From the NCBI GenBank assembly GCA_026196275.1, contig JAPHTQ010000046.1:1-43405 (forward strand): 43,405 nt of DNA, given 5' to 3'. The first letter of the stretch is position 1, and the number at the start of each line of letters is the position of its first letter. Below, piece after piece: positions 17,020-25,009 of this stretch. A program made the position numbers and the translations under genes. This DNA comes from Gammaproteobacteria bacterium (GTDB lineage Bacteria; Pseudomonadota; Gammaproteobacteria; Thiohalomonadales; Thiohalomonadaceae). Under the pieces are notes generated by a model, which was not told where the DNA came from, made no database searches, and saw only the letters and a list, made by a program, of their open reading frames with translations.

Positions 17020-17251
17020 TGTTCCCTCTTCCAGTTTCTGTCAAGGCGGGCCGGAGATAGCCGCGCATGGTATCCCAAAAGCGCTATGAACGACAAAATC
17101 CGCCGAGTTAACGGCCTGCCCTCCCCCCTCCATACCCCCGCCGCTCAGTCCTACCATACCCCGGCCCACGGCATTTGGCATCACCCCGCCTTTTCCCTGG
17201 GCACCGGAGCCGATATCATAGCCTTTTGCCGATACCCGAACCGGAGAAGCC

Positions 17252-17884
17252 ATGAAAAAATTGTTGTCACTGTTCCTGCTGCTACTCGTCGCCGCCTGCA
17301 ATGCAGAGACCCCGAATAGTGCGCAGCCTGCACCGCAGACCGCGGCCGCTGACGGACCAAGGGTGCTGCTGCAGACGAACAAGGGAGACATTCTCATCGG
17401 ACTCTACCCGGACAAGGCCCCGCAGAGCGTCGCCAATTTCCTGCGCTATGTGGATGAGGGTTTCTACGACGGCACCATCTTCCACCGCGTCATCGACGGC
17501 TTCATGATCCAGGGCGGCGGCTTTACCCCCGATATGGAGAAAAAACCGACCCGTGCACCGATCATCAACGAGGCCGACAACGGCCTGCGCAACATCACCG
17601 GCACCATCGCCATGGCCCGTACCATGGATCCGCACTCCGCCACCTCGCAGTTTTACATCAACGTGGCCAATAACAGCCCTCTCGATTTCCGCGAAAAGAC
17701 CCCACGCGCCTGGGGCTACGCGGTATTCGGCCGGGTGCTGAAGGGCATGGAGGTGGTCGGTGCCATCAAGGGTACCGCTACCACGACAACGGGCATGCAC
17801 CGTGATGTGCCGCAACAGCCCATTATTATTAACAAGGCCGAGCGATTGAACCCCACCCCGGCAAGCAACGAGGAACCCTCATGA
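17252..17884 (+). CDS. Lipoprotein cyclophilin-type peptidyl-prolyl isomerase
   Basis: 210 residues. A lipoprotein signal ([16 protein letters not shown], lipobox LVAA-C16) predicts lipid attachment and a periplasmic location. The cyclophilin domain (about 40-195) contains [32 protein letters not shown] and [10 protein letters not shown], all PPIase active-site elements. It speeds cis-trans proline isomerisation in exported proteins. GGAGAAGCC precedes the ATG. The stop overlaps the next start (ATGA). The domain is clearly paralogous to the downstream gene, which lacks a signal peptide, so this is a tandem duplication with one periplasmic and one cytoplasmic copy. Position matches ppiA in role. 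Confidence 0.93.
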   Translation: MKKLLSLFLLLLVAACNAETPNSAQPAPQTAAADGPRVLLQTNKGDILIGLYPDKAPQSVANFLRYVDEGFYDGTIFHRVIDGFMIQGGGFTPDMEKKPTRAPIINEADNGLRNITGTIAMARTMDPHSATSQFYINVANNSPLDFREKTPRAWGYAVFGRVLKGMEVVGAIKGTATTTTGMHRDVPQQPIIINKAERLNPTPASNEEPS

Positions 17885-18378
17885 TCAAACTGCACACCAA
17901 CTACGGCACCATCACCCTGGAGCTTGACGCCGACAAGGCGCCGATCACCGTCGAGAACTTCACCAACTACGTCAAGGACGGCTTCTACGACGGCACCATC
18001 TTTCATCGTGTGATCAGCGGTTTCATGATCCAGGGCGGCGGCATGGAGCCGGGGATGAAGGAGAAGCCCACCAACGCGCCGATCAAGAATGAAGCGGACA
18101 ACGGCCTCTCCAACGAACGCGGCACCATCGCCATGGCCCGCACCATGGAGCCCCACTCCGCCTCGGCCCAGTTCTTCATCAACGTCAAGGACAACAGCTT
18201 CCTCGACCACCGTTCGCCGACCCCGGACGGCTGGGGTTATGCCGTATTCGGCCGCGTAGTGGACGGTATGGATGTGGTCGACAAGATCAAGGAAGTGCCG
18301 ACCGGCAGTGCCGGTTTCCATCAGGACGTACCGGTCGAGGATGTCGTACTGGAGAAGGCCGAGATCGTCGAGGAGTGA
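17881..18378 (+). CDS. ppiB: Cytoplasmic cyclophilin B, peptidyl-prolyl isomerase
   Basis: 165 residues, essentially the length of E. coli PpiB (164). No signal peptide. Conserved elements are [22 protein letters not shown] (split by only small changes from the upstream paralogue), [25 protein letters not shown] and [21 protein letters not shown]. Catalyses proline isomerisation during cytoplasmic protein folding. Start overlaps the preceding stop (ATGA) and its own stop overlaps lpxH by one base (TGATG). ppiB-lpxH adjacency is common in gammaproteobacteria. Confidence 0.96.
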   Translation: MIKLHTNYGTITLELDADKAPITVENFTNYVKDGFYDGTIFHRVISGFMIQGGGMEPGMKEKPTNAPIKNEADNGLSNERGTIAMARTMEPHSASAQFFINVKDNSFLDHRSPTPDGWGYAVFGRVVDGMDVVDKIKEVPTGSAGFHQDVPVEDVVLEKAEIVEE

Positions 18379-19097
18379 TGTCGACGCTGTTTATCTCGGA
18401 TCTGCACCTGAGCGCAGAGCGGTCGCAGACCATCCGGCTGTTCCTCGATTTTCTCGCCGAAGAGGCGCAGCAGGCCGAGGCGCTCTATATCCTCGGCGAC
18501 CTGTTTGAGGCCTGGCTCGGAGATGATCTGGTGCTGCCGGAGTACCCGCCGGTGCTCGCTGCCCTCAAGACGCTCAACGACAGCGGGGTTCCGGTCTATG
18601 TGATGCGCGGCAACCGTGATTTCCTGCTCGACGGGGAGTTTGAGAGGGTGAGCGGCTGCCAGCTTATCGATGACCCGCAGGTCATCGACCTCTATGGAAC
18701 CCCGACACTGCTGATGCACGGTGACCTGCTGTGCACGGACGATCATGCCTACCAGAAGATGCGCCGGCAACTGCGCGATCCGCACTGGATCGCCCAATTT
18801 ATGGCCATGGACCCGGAACAGCGGATGGCCTTTGCCCGTGAGCTGCGCGATCGCAGCCGAAAAGAGACCGGGGAGAAGAGCGAAACGATCATGGACGTCA
18901 ATAACGATACCGTGACAGCGTATCTAAAGGAGTACCAGGTCCTGCGCCTGATCCACGGTCACACTCACCGTCCTGCCAGCCACAGTCACCCGCTGGATGG
19001 CACTATGGCAACCCGCTACGTACTGACAGACTGGCACGAGTACGGCGGCATGCTGCGCTGCGATGCCGATGGCTGCAAGGCTGTAAGGATTGGCTGA
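18378..19097 (+). CDS. lpxH: UDP-2,3-diacylglucosamine hydrolase LpxH
   Basis: 239 residues. Cleaves UDP-2,3-diacylglucosamine to lipid X and UMP in lipid A synthesis, at the inner face of the membrane. With ATG 18378 as start, the metal ligands fall at exactly the E. coli positions: D8 and H10 (SDLHL), D41 (GDLFEAW), N79 (RGNRD), H114 (MHGD), H195 and H197 (HGHTHRP). This numbering favours ATG 18378 over the GTG one codon earlier. GAGGAG lies within the ppiB tail. Overlaps the ppiB stop by one base. Presence shows an LPS-bearing outer membrane. Confidence 0.97.
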   Translation: MSTLFISDLHLSAERSQTIRLFLDFLAEEAQQAEALYILGDLFEAWLGDDLVLPEYPPVLAALKTLNDSGVPVYVMRGNRDFLLDGEFERVSGCQLIDDPQVIDLYGTPTLLMHGDLLCTDDHAYQKMRRQLRDPHWIAQFMAMDPEQRMAFARELRDRSRKETGEKSETIMDVNNDTVTAYLKEYQVLRLIHGHTHRPASHSHPLDGTMATRYVLTDWHEYGGMLRCDADGCKAVRIG

Positions 19098-19138
19098 AAA
19101 GAGGCTGCTCCCGACAAAAATTCCTTTATACTTCCTGC

Positions 19139-20545
19139 ATGACTACAGCGTTTCCCCACCGACTGCTACTCATGCTTCTTTCGCTACTGCTTGTCGCCTG
19201 CAGTGAACCGAAGACCGAACTTGAGCGGGTCAAGCAGAGCGGCATACTGCACGTACTCACCCGCAATGCCGCCACTACCTATTACGAAGGGCCCCACGGT
19301 CCGACCGGACTGGAGTATGACCTGGCGCGGGGGTTTGCCGAGGAGCTCGGGGTCGAGCTGAAGATGGAGATCGCCGGCAACGTCAGCAGCGTGCTGGCCA
19401 AACTCGCCGAGGGTGAAGGAGATTTTGCCGCCGCCGGGCTGACCGCCACCGAGCCACGCCAGCTTTGGGCCCGTTTCACGCCCCACTATCAGCAGATCAC
19501 CCAGCAACTGATCTACCGCAGCGGCACACCTCGACCACGCAGCCTAGCCAAGCTGGAGGGGCTGCTGGAGATCACCGCCAGAAGCAGCCATGAAGAGCAA
19601 CTGCGGAAACTGAAAGGTGAACATCCCAGGCTCGAATGGGCCATCAATGCCGAGGCAGGGAGCGAAGAGCTGCTCTCCATGGTCTGGGATAAACTCATCG
19701 ATTACACCATCGCCGACTCCAACGAAGTGGCGATGAATCAACGCTACTTCCCGGAATTGCGCATCGCCTTTGACATCAGCGAACCACAGCCCTTAGCGTG
19801 GGCCTTTCCCAAATTCAGGGATGAGAGTCTCTTCCAGGCCGCCTGTAACTACTTCAATCGGCTCAGGGAGAACGGTCGGCTGGAAAGGCTGATTGAACGC
19901 TACTACGGCCACCTGGAAGACTTTGACTACGTCGGTACCCGTGTCTACATGCGCCATATGCACGCCCGCCTGCCGGAGTACCGCGCACTGTTTGAATATT
20001 CGGCCAAGGAGTTTGGACTGGACTGGCGCCTATTGGCCGCCGCCGCCTACCAGGAGTCACACTGGGATCCCGATGCGGTCTCCCCCACCGGGGTGCGCGG
20101 CATGATGATGCTGACCAGGCTCACCGCCGGTGAGCTGGGCGTCGAGGAACGCACCGATCCGGTACAAAGCATCCGCGGCGGCGCCCTCTACCTCAGCCGC
20201 ATGATGGCGAAAATACCGGAACGCATTCAGCAGCCGGACCGCTCATGGCTGGCGCTGGCTGCCTACAATATCGGTTATGCCCACCTGGAGGATGCGCGGA
20301 TCATCACCCAGCGACAGGGCGGTGATCCGGATAGCTGGAAAGAGGTCAAGGAACGGCTACCGCTGCTGCGCAAGCGCAAGTGGTACGAAAACACCAAAAA
20401 CGGCTATGCCCGTGGCAATGAGGCAGTACGCTATGTGGAGAATATCCGCAGCTATTACGATATCCTGGTCTGGTTCACCGATCAGGAGGTGCCGCCGCCG
20501 CCACCACAGCCACGGGCCCTGGATATTACCAACCCGGCCCTCTAA
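19139..20545 (+). CDS. mltF: Membrane-bound lytic murein transglycosylase F
   Basis: 468 residues. Lipoprotein signal with lipobox LLVA-C21, then a periplasmic solute-binding-like domain (about 30-260, ILHVLTRNAATTYYEGPHGPTGLEYDLARG), then an SLT lysozyme-like domain (about 285-450) with catalytic E306 in AAAYQESHWDPDAVSPTGVRG. Cleaves peptidoglycan glycan strands to 1,6-anhydromuropeptides at the outer membrane. No Shine-Dalgarno is visible before ATG 19139; instead TATACT lies 6 bp upstream. The gap from lpxH is 41 bp. Followed at once by a terminator for the convergent MBL gene. Confidence 0.94.
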   Translation: MTTAFPHRLLLMLLSLLLVACSEPKTELERVKQSGILHVLTRNAATTYYEGPHGPTGLEYDLARGFAEELGVELKMEIAGNVSSVLAKLAEGEGDFAAAGLTATEPRQLWARFTPHYQQITQQLIYRSGTPRPRSLAKLEGLLEITARSSHEEQLRKLKGEHPRLEWAINAEAGSEELLSMVWDKLIDYTIADSNEVAMNQRYFPELRIAFDISEPQPLAWAFPKFRDESLFQAACNYFNRLRENGRLERLIERYYGHLEDFDYVGTRVYMRHMHARLPEYRALFEYSAKEFGLDWRLLAAAAYQESHWDPDAVSPTGVRGMMMLTRLTAGELGVEERTDPVQSIRGGALYLSRMMAKIPERIQQPDRSWLALAAYNIGYAHLEDARIITQRQGGDPDSWKEVKERLPLLRKRKWYENTKNGYARGNEAVRYVENIRSYYDILVWFTDQEVPPPPPQPRALDITNPAL

Positions 20546-20577
20546 AACAAAAAGGGCACACCCAACCCGGTGCGCCC
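20544..20577 (-). terminator. Intrinsic terminator for the MBL-fold gene
   Basis: Minus-strand hairpin GGGCGCACC/GGTGTGCCC (one wobble pair) followed by TTTTTGTTTT, 30 bp after the stop at 20608. The T run overlaps the convergent mltF stop codon. Confidence 0.75.
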
Positions 20578-20607
20578 CGCATTTACCCTAACATTGAAGG
20601 CCGAACG

Positions 20608-21576
20608 CTAGTCGGCGAAGGCCTCGTTCTGCATCGACAGGTAGACCTGATAGGCGTTGCGGCGATTGGCCGCATCGAATGCCGGCAGATCCCTGAACCC
20701 GGACCAGTCGGCCTCGGCATAGGCCTCATCGAACGGCACCAGTTCATCCACCGCCTCACCCATCTTCTCGCGCAGGAAGGCCAGATAGCGATAGGTCAGG
20801 CCGATCGCCTTGACCGGTGCCTCCTGGTGCGGACCATGGCCCGGCACCAGCGCCTTCAGATCGCCGCTGTCCATCCGCTTGAGTGTCTCCAGCCAGAGCC
20901 GGGTGTTGCTGCTGCCGAGAAACGGGATCCGCCCCTCGAAGATCACGTCCCCCGAATAGAGGACATTCTCCGATTTCACGTAGATGGTCATATCAGCATC
21001 GGAGTGGGCATCGCCGATCACCGTCATTTCGAAGATGGTGTCGCCCACCTGAATCACATCGTGCTTCTCCACGAAACGTTCGGGCCAGACCAGTCGGGTG
21101 TCCTCGTTCACCCAGGGTTCGAGTGAGAAGCGCCGCTCCTCCAGCCGCTCCTTTGATGCCGGGGATTCGAGGTATTTTTCCGCCCCGTCCGGGGCGATGA
21201 TCTCCGCCCCCATCTCCTTGAAATACTGCAAGCCGAAAACATGGTCGGCGTGGTAATGGGTCAGGATCACCTTCACCACCGGCTTGTCGGTCACCTCACG
21301 GATTCGCTCCATCAGCAGCTGCGCCAGCGAGGGGCTGCCCAGGGCGTCGATCACCACCACGCCCGCCTCAGTAACCACCACACCGGCATTGGAAATAAAG
21401 CCCTCATTCTCGATCGCCGTGCCTGCTTCTCCCTGCACGTAGTAGCAGCGATCGCTGACCTGTTGCAGCGTCATCGATACTGTCGACGGCGGATACTTGC
21501 CCGCCTGTGCCGTGGCTGTCAGCAGGCCCAGAACCATTAGGAGCAACAAATTCATTACGTATTTCATGGATATCAT
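20608..21576 (-). CDS. Exported MBL-fold metallo-hydrolase
   Basis: 322 residues. Signal peptide (about 1-25, LLLLMVLGLLTATAQA). The metallo-beta-lactamase fold carries the HxHxDH zinc site H107-Y-H109-A-D111-H112 (LTHYHADHVFGL), the next ligand in GDAHSDADM, the bridging Asp in SGDVIFEG and the last His in VPGHGPHQ. Related to SoxH and quinoprotein-relay-type periplasmic hydrolases of the glyoxalase II family; substrate unknown. The C-terminal region (260-322) is helical. Start at 21576 is tentative; ATG 21567 would also leave an intact signal peptide. Lies between mltF (convergent) and tadA (same strand, 87 bp). No sox or PQQ genes are adjacent. Confidence 0.85.
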   Translation of the reverse strand: MISMKYVMNLLLLMVLGLLTATAQAGKYPPSTVSMTLQQVSDRCYYVQGEAGTAIENEGFISNAGVVVTEAGVVVIDALGSPSLAQLLMERIREVTDKPVVKVILTHYHADHVFGLQYFKEMGAEIIAPDGAEKYLESPASKERLEERRFSLEPWVNEDTRLVWPERFVEKHDVIQVGDTIFEMTVIGDAHSDADMTIYVKSENVLYSGDVIFEGRIPFLGSSNTRLWLETLKRMDSGDLKALVPGHGPHQEAPVKAIGLTYRYLAFLREKMGEAVDELVPFDEAYAEADWSGFRDLPAFDAANRRNAYQVYLSMQNEAFAD

Positions 21577-21663
21577 TCCGTTCTTTTATCATTCGCGTGC
21601 GTATACTACTGACCCCGGACGGGCCCAGCTATTCGGGTATACCCTGAGGGCTGGCAAAGCGGC

Positions 21664-22140
21664 TTACAAGCCTGCCTTTCGCCGGGAAAGGAAGAACTGG
21701 CGCAACAGCGTCCCCCCCTCCTGTTCGAGGATGCCGCCAGTCACCTCACAGCGATGATTCAGCTCATTACTCTGCAGCAGGTTGTAAACCGAACCGGCAG
21801 CCCCGGTTCTCGGGTCGGGGGCGGCGAAAACCACCCGTGCAACGCGGGCGTGGACGATCGCCCCGGCACACATCGGGCAGGGTTCCAGGGTGACATAGAG
21901 GGTGGTGCCGCCAAGGCGGTAGTTCTGCAGTAACTTACCCGCAGAGCGCAATAACCGGATCTCGGCATGACCGGTGGGATCGTGGTCGCCGATGGGACGG
22001 TTGTGCTCCTCGGCAATCAACCTGCCGTCTTTCACCAGCACCGCCCCTACCGGCACCTCCCCCTCTCGGGCGGCCAGCTCTGCCTGCGCCAGGGCGCGAC
22101 GCATCCAGTGAATATCGGGGGATTCGAGTTGATTGGCCAT
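21664..22140 (-). CDS. tadA: tRNA-specific adenosine-34 deaminase
   Basis: 158 residues. Converts A34 to inosine in tRNA-Arg(ACG), whose gene lies in this window at 29392-29468. Zinc and proton-shuttle residues are H58 and E60 (GHAEIRLL), C88 and C91 (LEPCPMCAGAI). FAAPDPRTGAAGSVYNLL is a conserved TadA segment. Start at 22140 (MANQLESPDIHWM) matches family length; the frame runs upstream to 22251 without homology. No good SD is visible. Downstream of a small hypothetical on the same strand. Confidence 0.95.
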   Translation of the reverse strand: MANQLESPDIHWMRRALAQAELAAREGEVPVGAVLVKDGRLIAEEHNRPIGDHDPTGHAEIRLLRSAGKLLQNYRLGGTTLYVTLEPCPMCAGAIVHARVARVVFAAPDPRTGAAGSVYNLLQSNELNHRCEVTGGILEQEGGTLLRQFFLSRRKAGL

Positions 22141-22257
22141 GAGGCATATTGAACCACAGTTGTTGCAGCAAACCATCCCCTTGCAAGACAGCCATGGCAC
22201 CGCGAAGTCAGCGCCGGGAAGGGTGTGATGCGCGCCGCCCGGAAGATACACAGCGGA

Positions 22258-22527
22258 TCAGGAGAACATCACCGCCACAGAGGGTTTGTGCTGCAAGGCC
22301 TTGAGATAGAGCAGGGCCTCATCGCCATCCAGTGCGGCGATACGGGACTTATCGAGGGTGGAGTAGGCAATCAACGTCCCCGTCTCATGGGCACGGTCCT
22401 GCACCGCTTCACGAGCAATCGCTTCGGCCAGCTCGAGGGTGTCACTGACGACACAGACATCTGCCGTTACCCGCTCATCACCGGCACCATTGGCCCTGCA
22501 GTCAAAGTGAAGCATGAAGGTCGCCAT
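22258..22527 (-). CDS. Small hypothetical protein
   Basis: 89 residues. AAAGGAA lies 10 bp before the ATG and the reading frame has coding-like composition, so I accept it as real. The N-terminus FMLHFDCRANGAGDERVTADVCVVSDTLELAEAIAREAV suggests one beta-strand, an acidic loop, another strand and a helix; the remainder (TLIAYSTLDKSRIAAL and AVMFS) would complete a small alpha/beta fold. No signal peptide or metal motif. Between guaA (132 bp) and tadA (117 bp) on the same strand. I do not recognise the family. Confidence 0.65.
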   Translation of the reverse strand: MATFMLHFDCRANGAGDERVTADVCVVSDTLELAEAIAREAVQDRAHETGTLIAYSTLDKSRIAALDGDEALLYLKALQHKPSVAVMFS

Positions 22528-22659
22528 CGCTTATCGTTCCTTTAGGGTGAGTATGTAGAGACACTAGCCGCTATCCTGTACTTCACTATTTTGAGCGGAG
22601 AATATCAATATTGGTCAAATGCTTCTCGCCACAAAAAGAACCGCAAACAACCCTCCCGG

Positions 22660-24288
22660 TTATTCCCACTCGATCGTGCCCGGCGGCTTGCCGGTAATAT
22701 CGTAGACCACGCGGGAGATGCCGTTGATCTCGTTGACGATACGCCGCGAGACGTGGTCCAGGAAGTCGTACGGCAGGTGGGCCCAGCGGGCGGTCATGAA
22801 GTCGATGGTCTCCACCGCGCGCAGCGCCACCACGTACTCATAGCGGCGGCCGTCGCCGGTGACGCCCACCGACTTGACCGGCAGGAAGACGGCGAAGGCC
22901 TGTGAGGTCTTGTGGTAGAGGTCGTGCTTGAACAGCTCCTCGATGAAGATGTGGTCCGCCAGGCGCAGGATATCGGCATACTCCTTCTTTACCTCGCCGA
23001 GGATGCGCACCCCCAGGCCAGGCCCCGGGAAGGGGTGACGGTAGACCATATCCGCCGGCAGCCCCAGCTCCACGCCCAGCCTGCGTACCTCATCCTTGAA
23101 CAGCTCGCGCAGCGGCTCGACCAGCTTGAGCTTCATGTTCTCAGGCAAGCCGCCGACGTTGTGGTGAGATTTGATCAGGTGCGCTTTGCCGGTCTTGGCA
23201 CCGGCCGACTCGATCACATCGGGGTAGATGGTGCCCTGAGCCAGCCACTTGGCCCCTCCCGCCTTCCCTGGCTCCCGGGGCACTTGTCCATCCCTGGACG
23301 TCGGCGTAGTAAGCTTTCCGGCCTCCTCATCGAAGATATCGATGAACATATTGCCGATGATCTTGCGCTTCTTCTCCGGGTCGTCCACCCCCTTGAGCGC
23401 GTCGAGAAAACGCTGCTCGGCGTCGACACGGATCACCCGCACGCCCATGTGCTCGGCGAAGGTGGCCATCACCTGGTCCCCCTCCTTGTGGCGCAGCAGG
23501 CCGTTGTCGACGAAGACGCAGGTGAGCTGATCGCCGATCGCCTTGTGCAGCAGCGCCGCCACCACTGAGGAGTCGACGCCGCCGGAGAGACCGAGGATCA
23601 CCTCCTCATCACCCACCTGCTCGCGTACCGCCTTGATCGCGTCGTCGATGATGTTGTCCGGGGTCCATAATCCCTCGCAGCCGCAGATATCGTGGACGAA
23701 ACGCTCGATGATGCGCTGCCCCTGAGTGGTGTGGGTCACCTCGGGGTGGAACTGCACGCCATAGAAGCGGCGCTGCTCGTCAGCCATGCCGGAGACCGGG
23801 GCCGAGTCGGTGGAGGCCATCAGCTTGAACCCCTCGGGCATCTCGATTACCCGGTCGCCGTGGCTCATCCACACATCCAGCAGGCCGTAGCCCTCTTCGC
23901 TGACGTGATCCTCGATATCCTTCAGCAGATCGGTGTGGCCGCGGGCACGCACTTTCGCGTAGCCGTACTCGTGGTGATCGGCGTTCTCCACCTTGCCGCC
24001 CAGCTGGGAGGCCATGGTCTGCATGCCATAGCAGATGCCGAATACCGGAATGCCCAGTTCGAAGACCACCTGCGGCGCACTCGGCGCCTCGGCGGCGGTG
24101 GTGCTCTCGGGCCCGCCGGAGAGGATCACCCCGTTGGGGTCGAAGGCGCGGATATCCGCCTCCTCCATGTCGTAGGGATGCAGCTCGCAGTAGACCCCCG
24201 CCTCACGCACACGGCGGGCGATAAGCTGGGTGTATTGGGAGCCGAAATCCAGGATCAGGATACGCTGGGCGTGGATATCTGTGGGCAT
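22660..24288 (-). CDS. guaA: GMP synthase (glutamine-hydrolysing), with an in-frame insertion
   Basis: 542 residues versus 525 in E. coli. Makes GMP from XMP, ATP and glutamine. The class I glutaminase domain has C86 (FGICYGMQ) and the His/Glu of FHPEVTH; the ATP-pyrophosphatase domain has [10 protein letters not shown]; the dimerisation domain ends [10 protein letters not shown] like the E. coli protein. Start 24288 places C86 at the E. coli number. The oddity is residues encoded by 23251-23310: between FDEEAGKL and [10 protein letters not shown], where E. coli has three residues, there are twenty (rich in Pro, Gly, Lys and Arg). The insertion keeps the frame, so the enzyme is presumably active. 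guaB is not adjacent. Confidence 0.96.
   Translation of the reverse strand: MPTDIHAQRILILDFGSQYTQLIARRVREAGVYCELHPYDMEEADIRAFDPNGVILSGGPESTTAAEAPSAPQVVFELGIPVFGICYGMQTMASQLGGKVENADHHEYGYAKVRARGHTDLLKDIEDHVSEEGYGLLDVWMSHGDRVIEMPEGFKLMASTDSAPVSGMADEQRRFYGVQFHPEVTHTTQGQRIIERFVHDICGCEGLWTPDNIIDDAIKAVREQVGDEEVILGLSGGVDSSVVAALLHKAIGDQLTCVFVDNGLLRHKEGDQVMATFAEHMGVRVIRVDAEQRFLDALKGVDDPEKKRKIIGNMFIDIFDEEAGKLTTPTSRDGQVPREPGKAGGAKWLAQGTIYPDVIESAGAKTGKAHLIKSHHNVGGLPENMKLKLVEPLRELFKDEVRRLGVELGLPADMVYRHPFPGPGLGVRILGEVKKEYADILRLADHIFIEELFKHDLYHKTSQAFAVFLPVKSVGVTGDGRRYEYVVALRAVETIDFMTARWAHLPYDFLDHVSRRIVNEINGISRVVYDITGKPPGTIEWE
23251..23310 (-). repeat. Twin-hairpin palindromic segment inside guaA
   Basis: Minus strand: two short hairpins, GTCC-AGGGAT-GGAC and GCC-AGGGAA-GGC, separated by a CCCGGG-containing spacer. 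Both loops share AGGGA. The segment is exactly in frame and coincides with the extra residues of GuaA. It looks like a REP- or Rickettsia-palindromic-element-type insertion; copies elsewhere in the genome were not checked. Confidence 0.55.
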
Positions 24289-24340
24289 GGGATGTTCTCG
24301 GATGCGCTTGATGAAAGGGGGCAATTATACATGAGTTTCA

Positions 24341-24459
24341 GGTTCAAAGTTGAAGGTTCAAAGGAACGCATTCCCGTAGCTTGCACCCCACTACCCCATC
24401 CGCACTCAAGGCCCGGGACAACTCCTTGAATCTTAAACCTTGAACTTTAAACTTTAACC
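24341..24459. repeat. TTGAA-rich inverted-repeat element between guaA and the OsmC-like gene
   Basis: Left arm 24341-24364 (starts GGTTCAAAGTTGAAGG) and right arm 24424-24459 (starts CCTTGAATCTTAAACC) are imperfect complements around a GC-richer centre of about 60 bp. The right arm contains the last codons and stop (TAA) of the OsmC-like gene, so its C-terminal VVKV is encoded by the repeat. Confidence 0.6.
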
Positions 24460-24854
24460 ACTTCATGGCTCACCTTGGCAAAGCTGCGGTACATGTGGGT
24501 GACGCCGCAGTAGCGCTCCTGCGACAGGTTAATGGCCTTCTCCAGCTTCTCATCGGGGATCTCTGCGCCGACGGTGTAGGTGATGTGGAAGGCGGTAAAG
24601 ACCTTGGGATGCTCCTCGGTCATCTCTGCGCGGACACTGACGCGGAACAGCGTCGGTTCGAGCCGCATCTTGTGCAGGATGGCGATGACGTCCATGCCGG
24701 TACAGCCGGCCAGGCTGTGCAGCAGCAACTCCTTGGGGCGCATCCCCCGGTCCTCGCCGCCCACCGCAGGCGGGGCGTCGAGCTCTACCACGGTGTCATT
24801 GCTTCCCGTACCGACAAAATGCATCTTCCCTTGCCACTCAACCTCTGCGTGCAT
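24447..24854 (-). CDS. OsmC family protein (YhfA-like)
   Basis: 135 residues, almost the length of E. coli YhfA (134), with similar order of motifs (HSLAGCTGMDVIAIL, FTAFHITYTV, LSQERYCGV). Redox-active cysteines are C51 and C116. OsmC-family proteins are thiol-dependent hydroperoxide reductases; the YhfA branch has no settled substrate. Start 24854 is chosen for AAGGGGAG 5 bp upstream; longer in-frame starts lack an SD. The final residues and stop lie inside an inverted-repeat element, suggesting the original end was overwritten. Divergent from the DUF945 gene (155 bp) and upstream of guaA. Confidence 0.88.
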   Translation of the reverse strand: MHAEVEWQGKMHFVGTGSNDTVVELDAPPAVGGEDRGMRPKELLLHSLAGCTGMDVIAILHKMRLEPTLFRVSVRAEMTEEHPKVFTAFHITYTVGAEIPDEKLEKAINLSQERYCGVTHMYRSFAKVSHEVVKV

Positions 24855-25009
24855 GCCACTCCCCTTCATCGTTCTTTTGATACCGCATGGACCACTAGTA
24901 TGCCACCACCACTGCAGCCTAGTAAGCGCCGATATCCTGTCCGTGACACGGCGGCAACGGCTCGTCATAATGCCACCTACCAATAAAGGATGAGCCACCG
25001 GAGAGGCCA

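Noticed and set aside
15253-17319. 688-codon plus-strand open frame opposite the NERD gene and cysS
   Set aside because: It is antisense to well-supported genes with synthetase motifs; long antisense frames are common in GC-rich DNA and this one has no recognisable domains.
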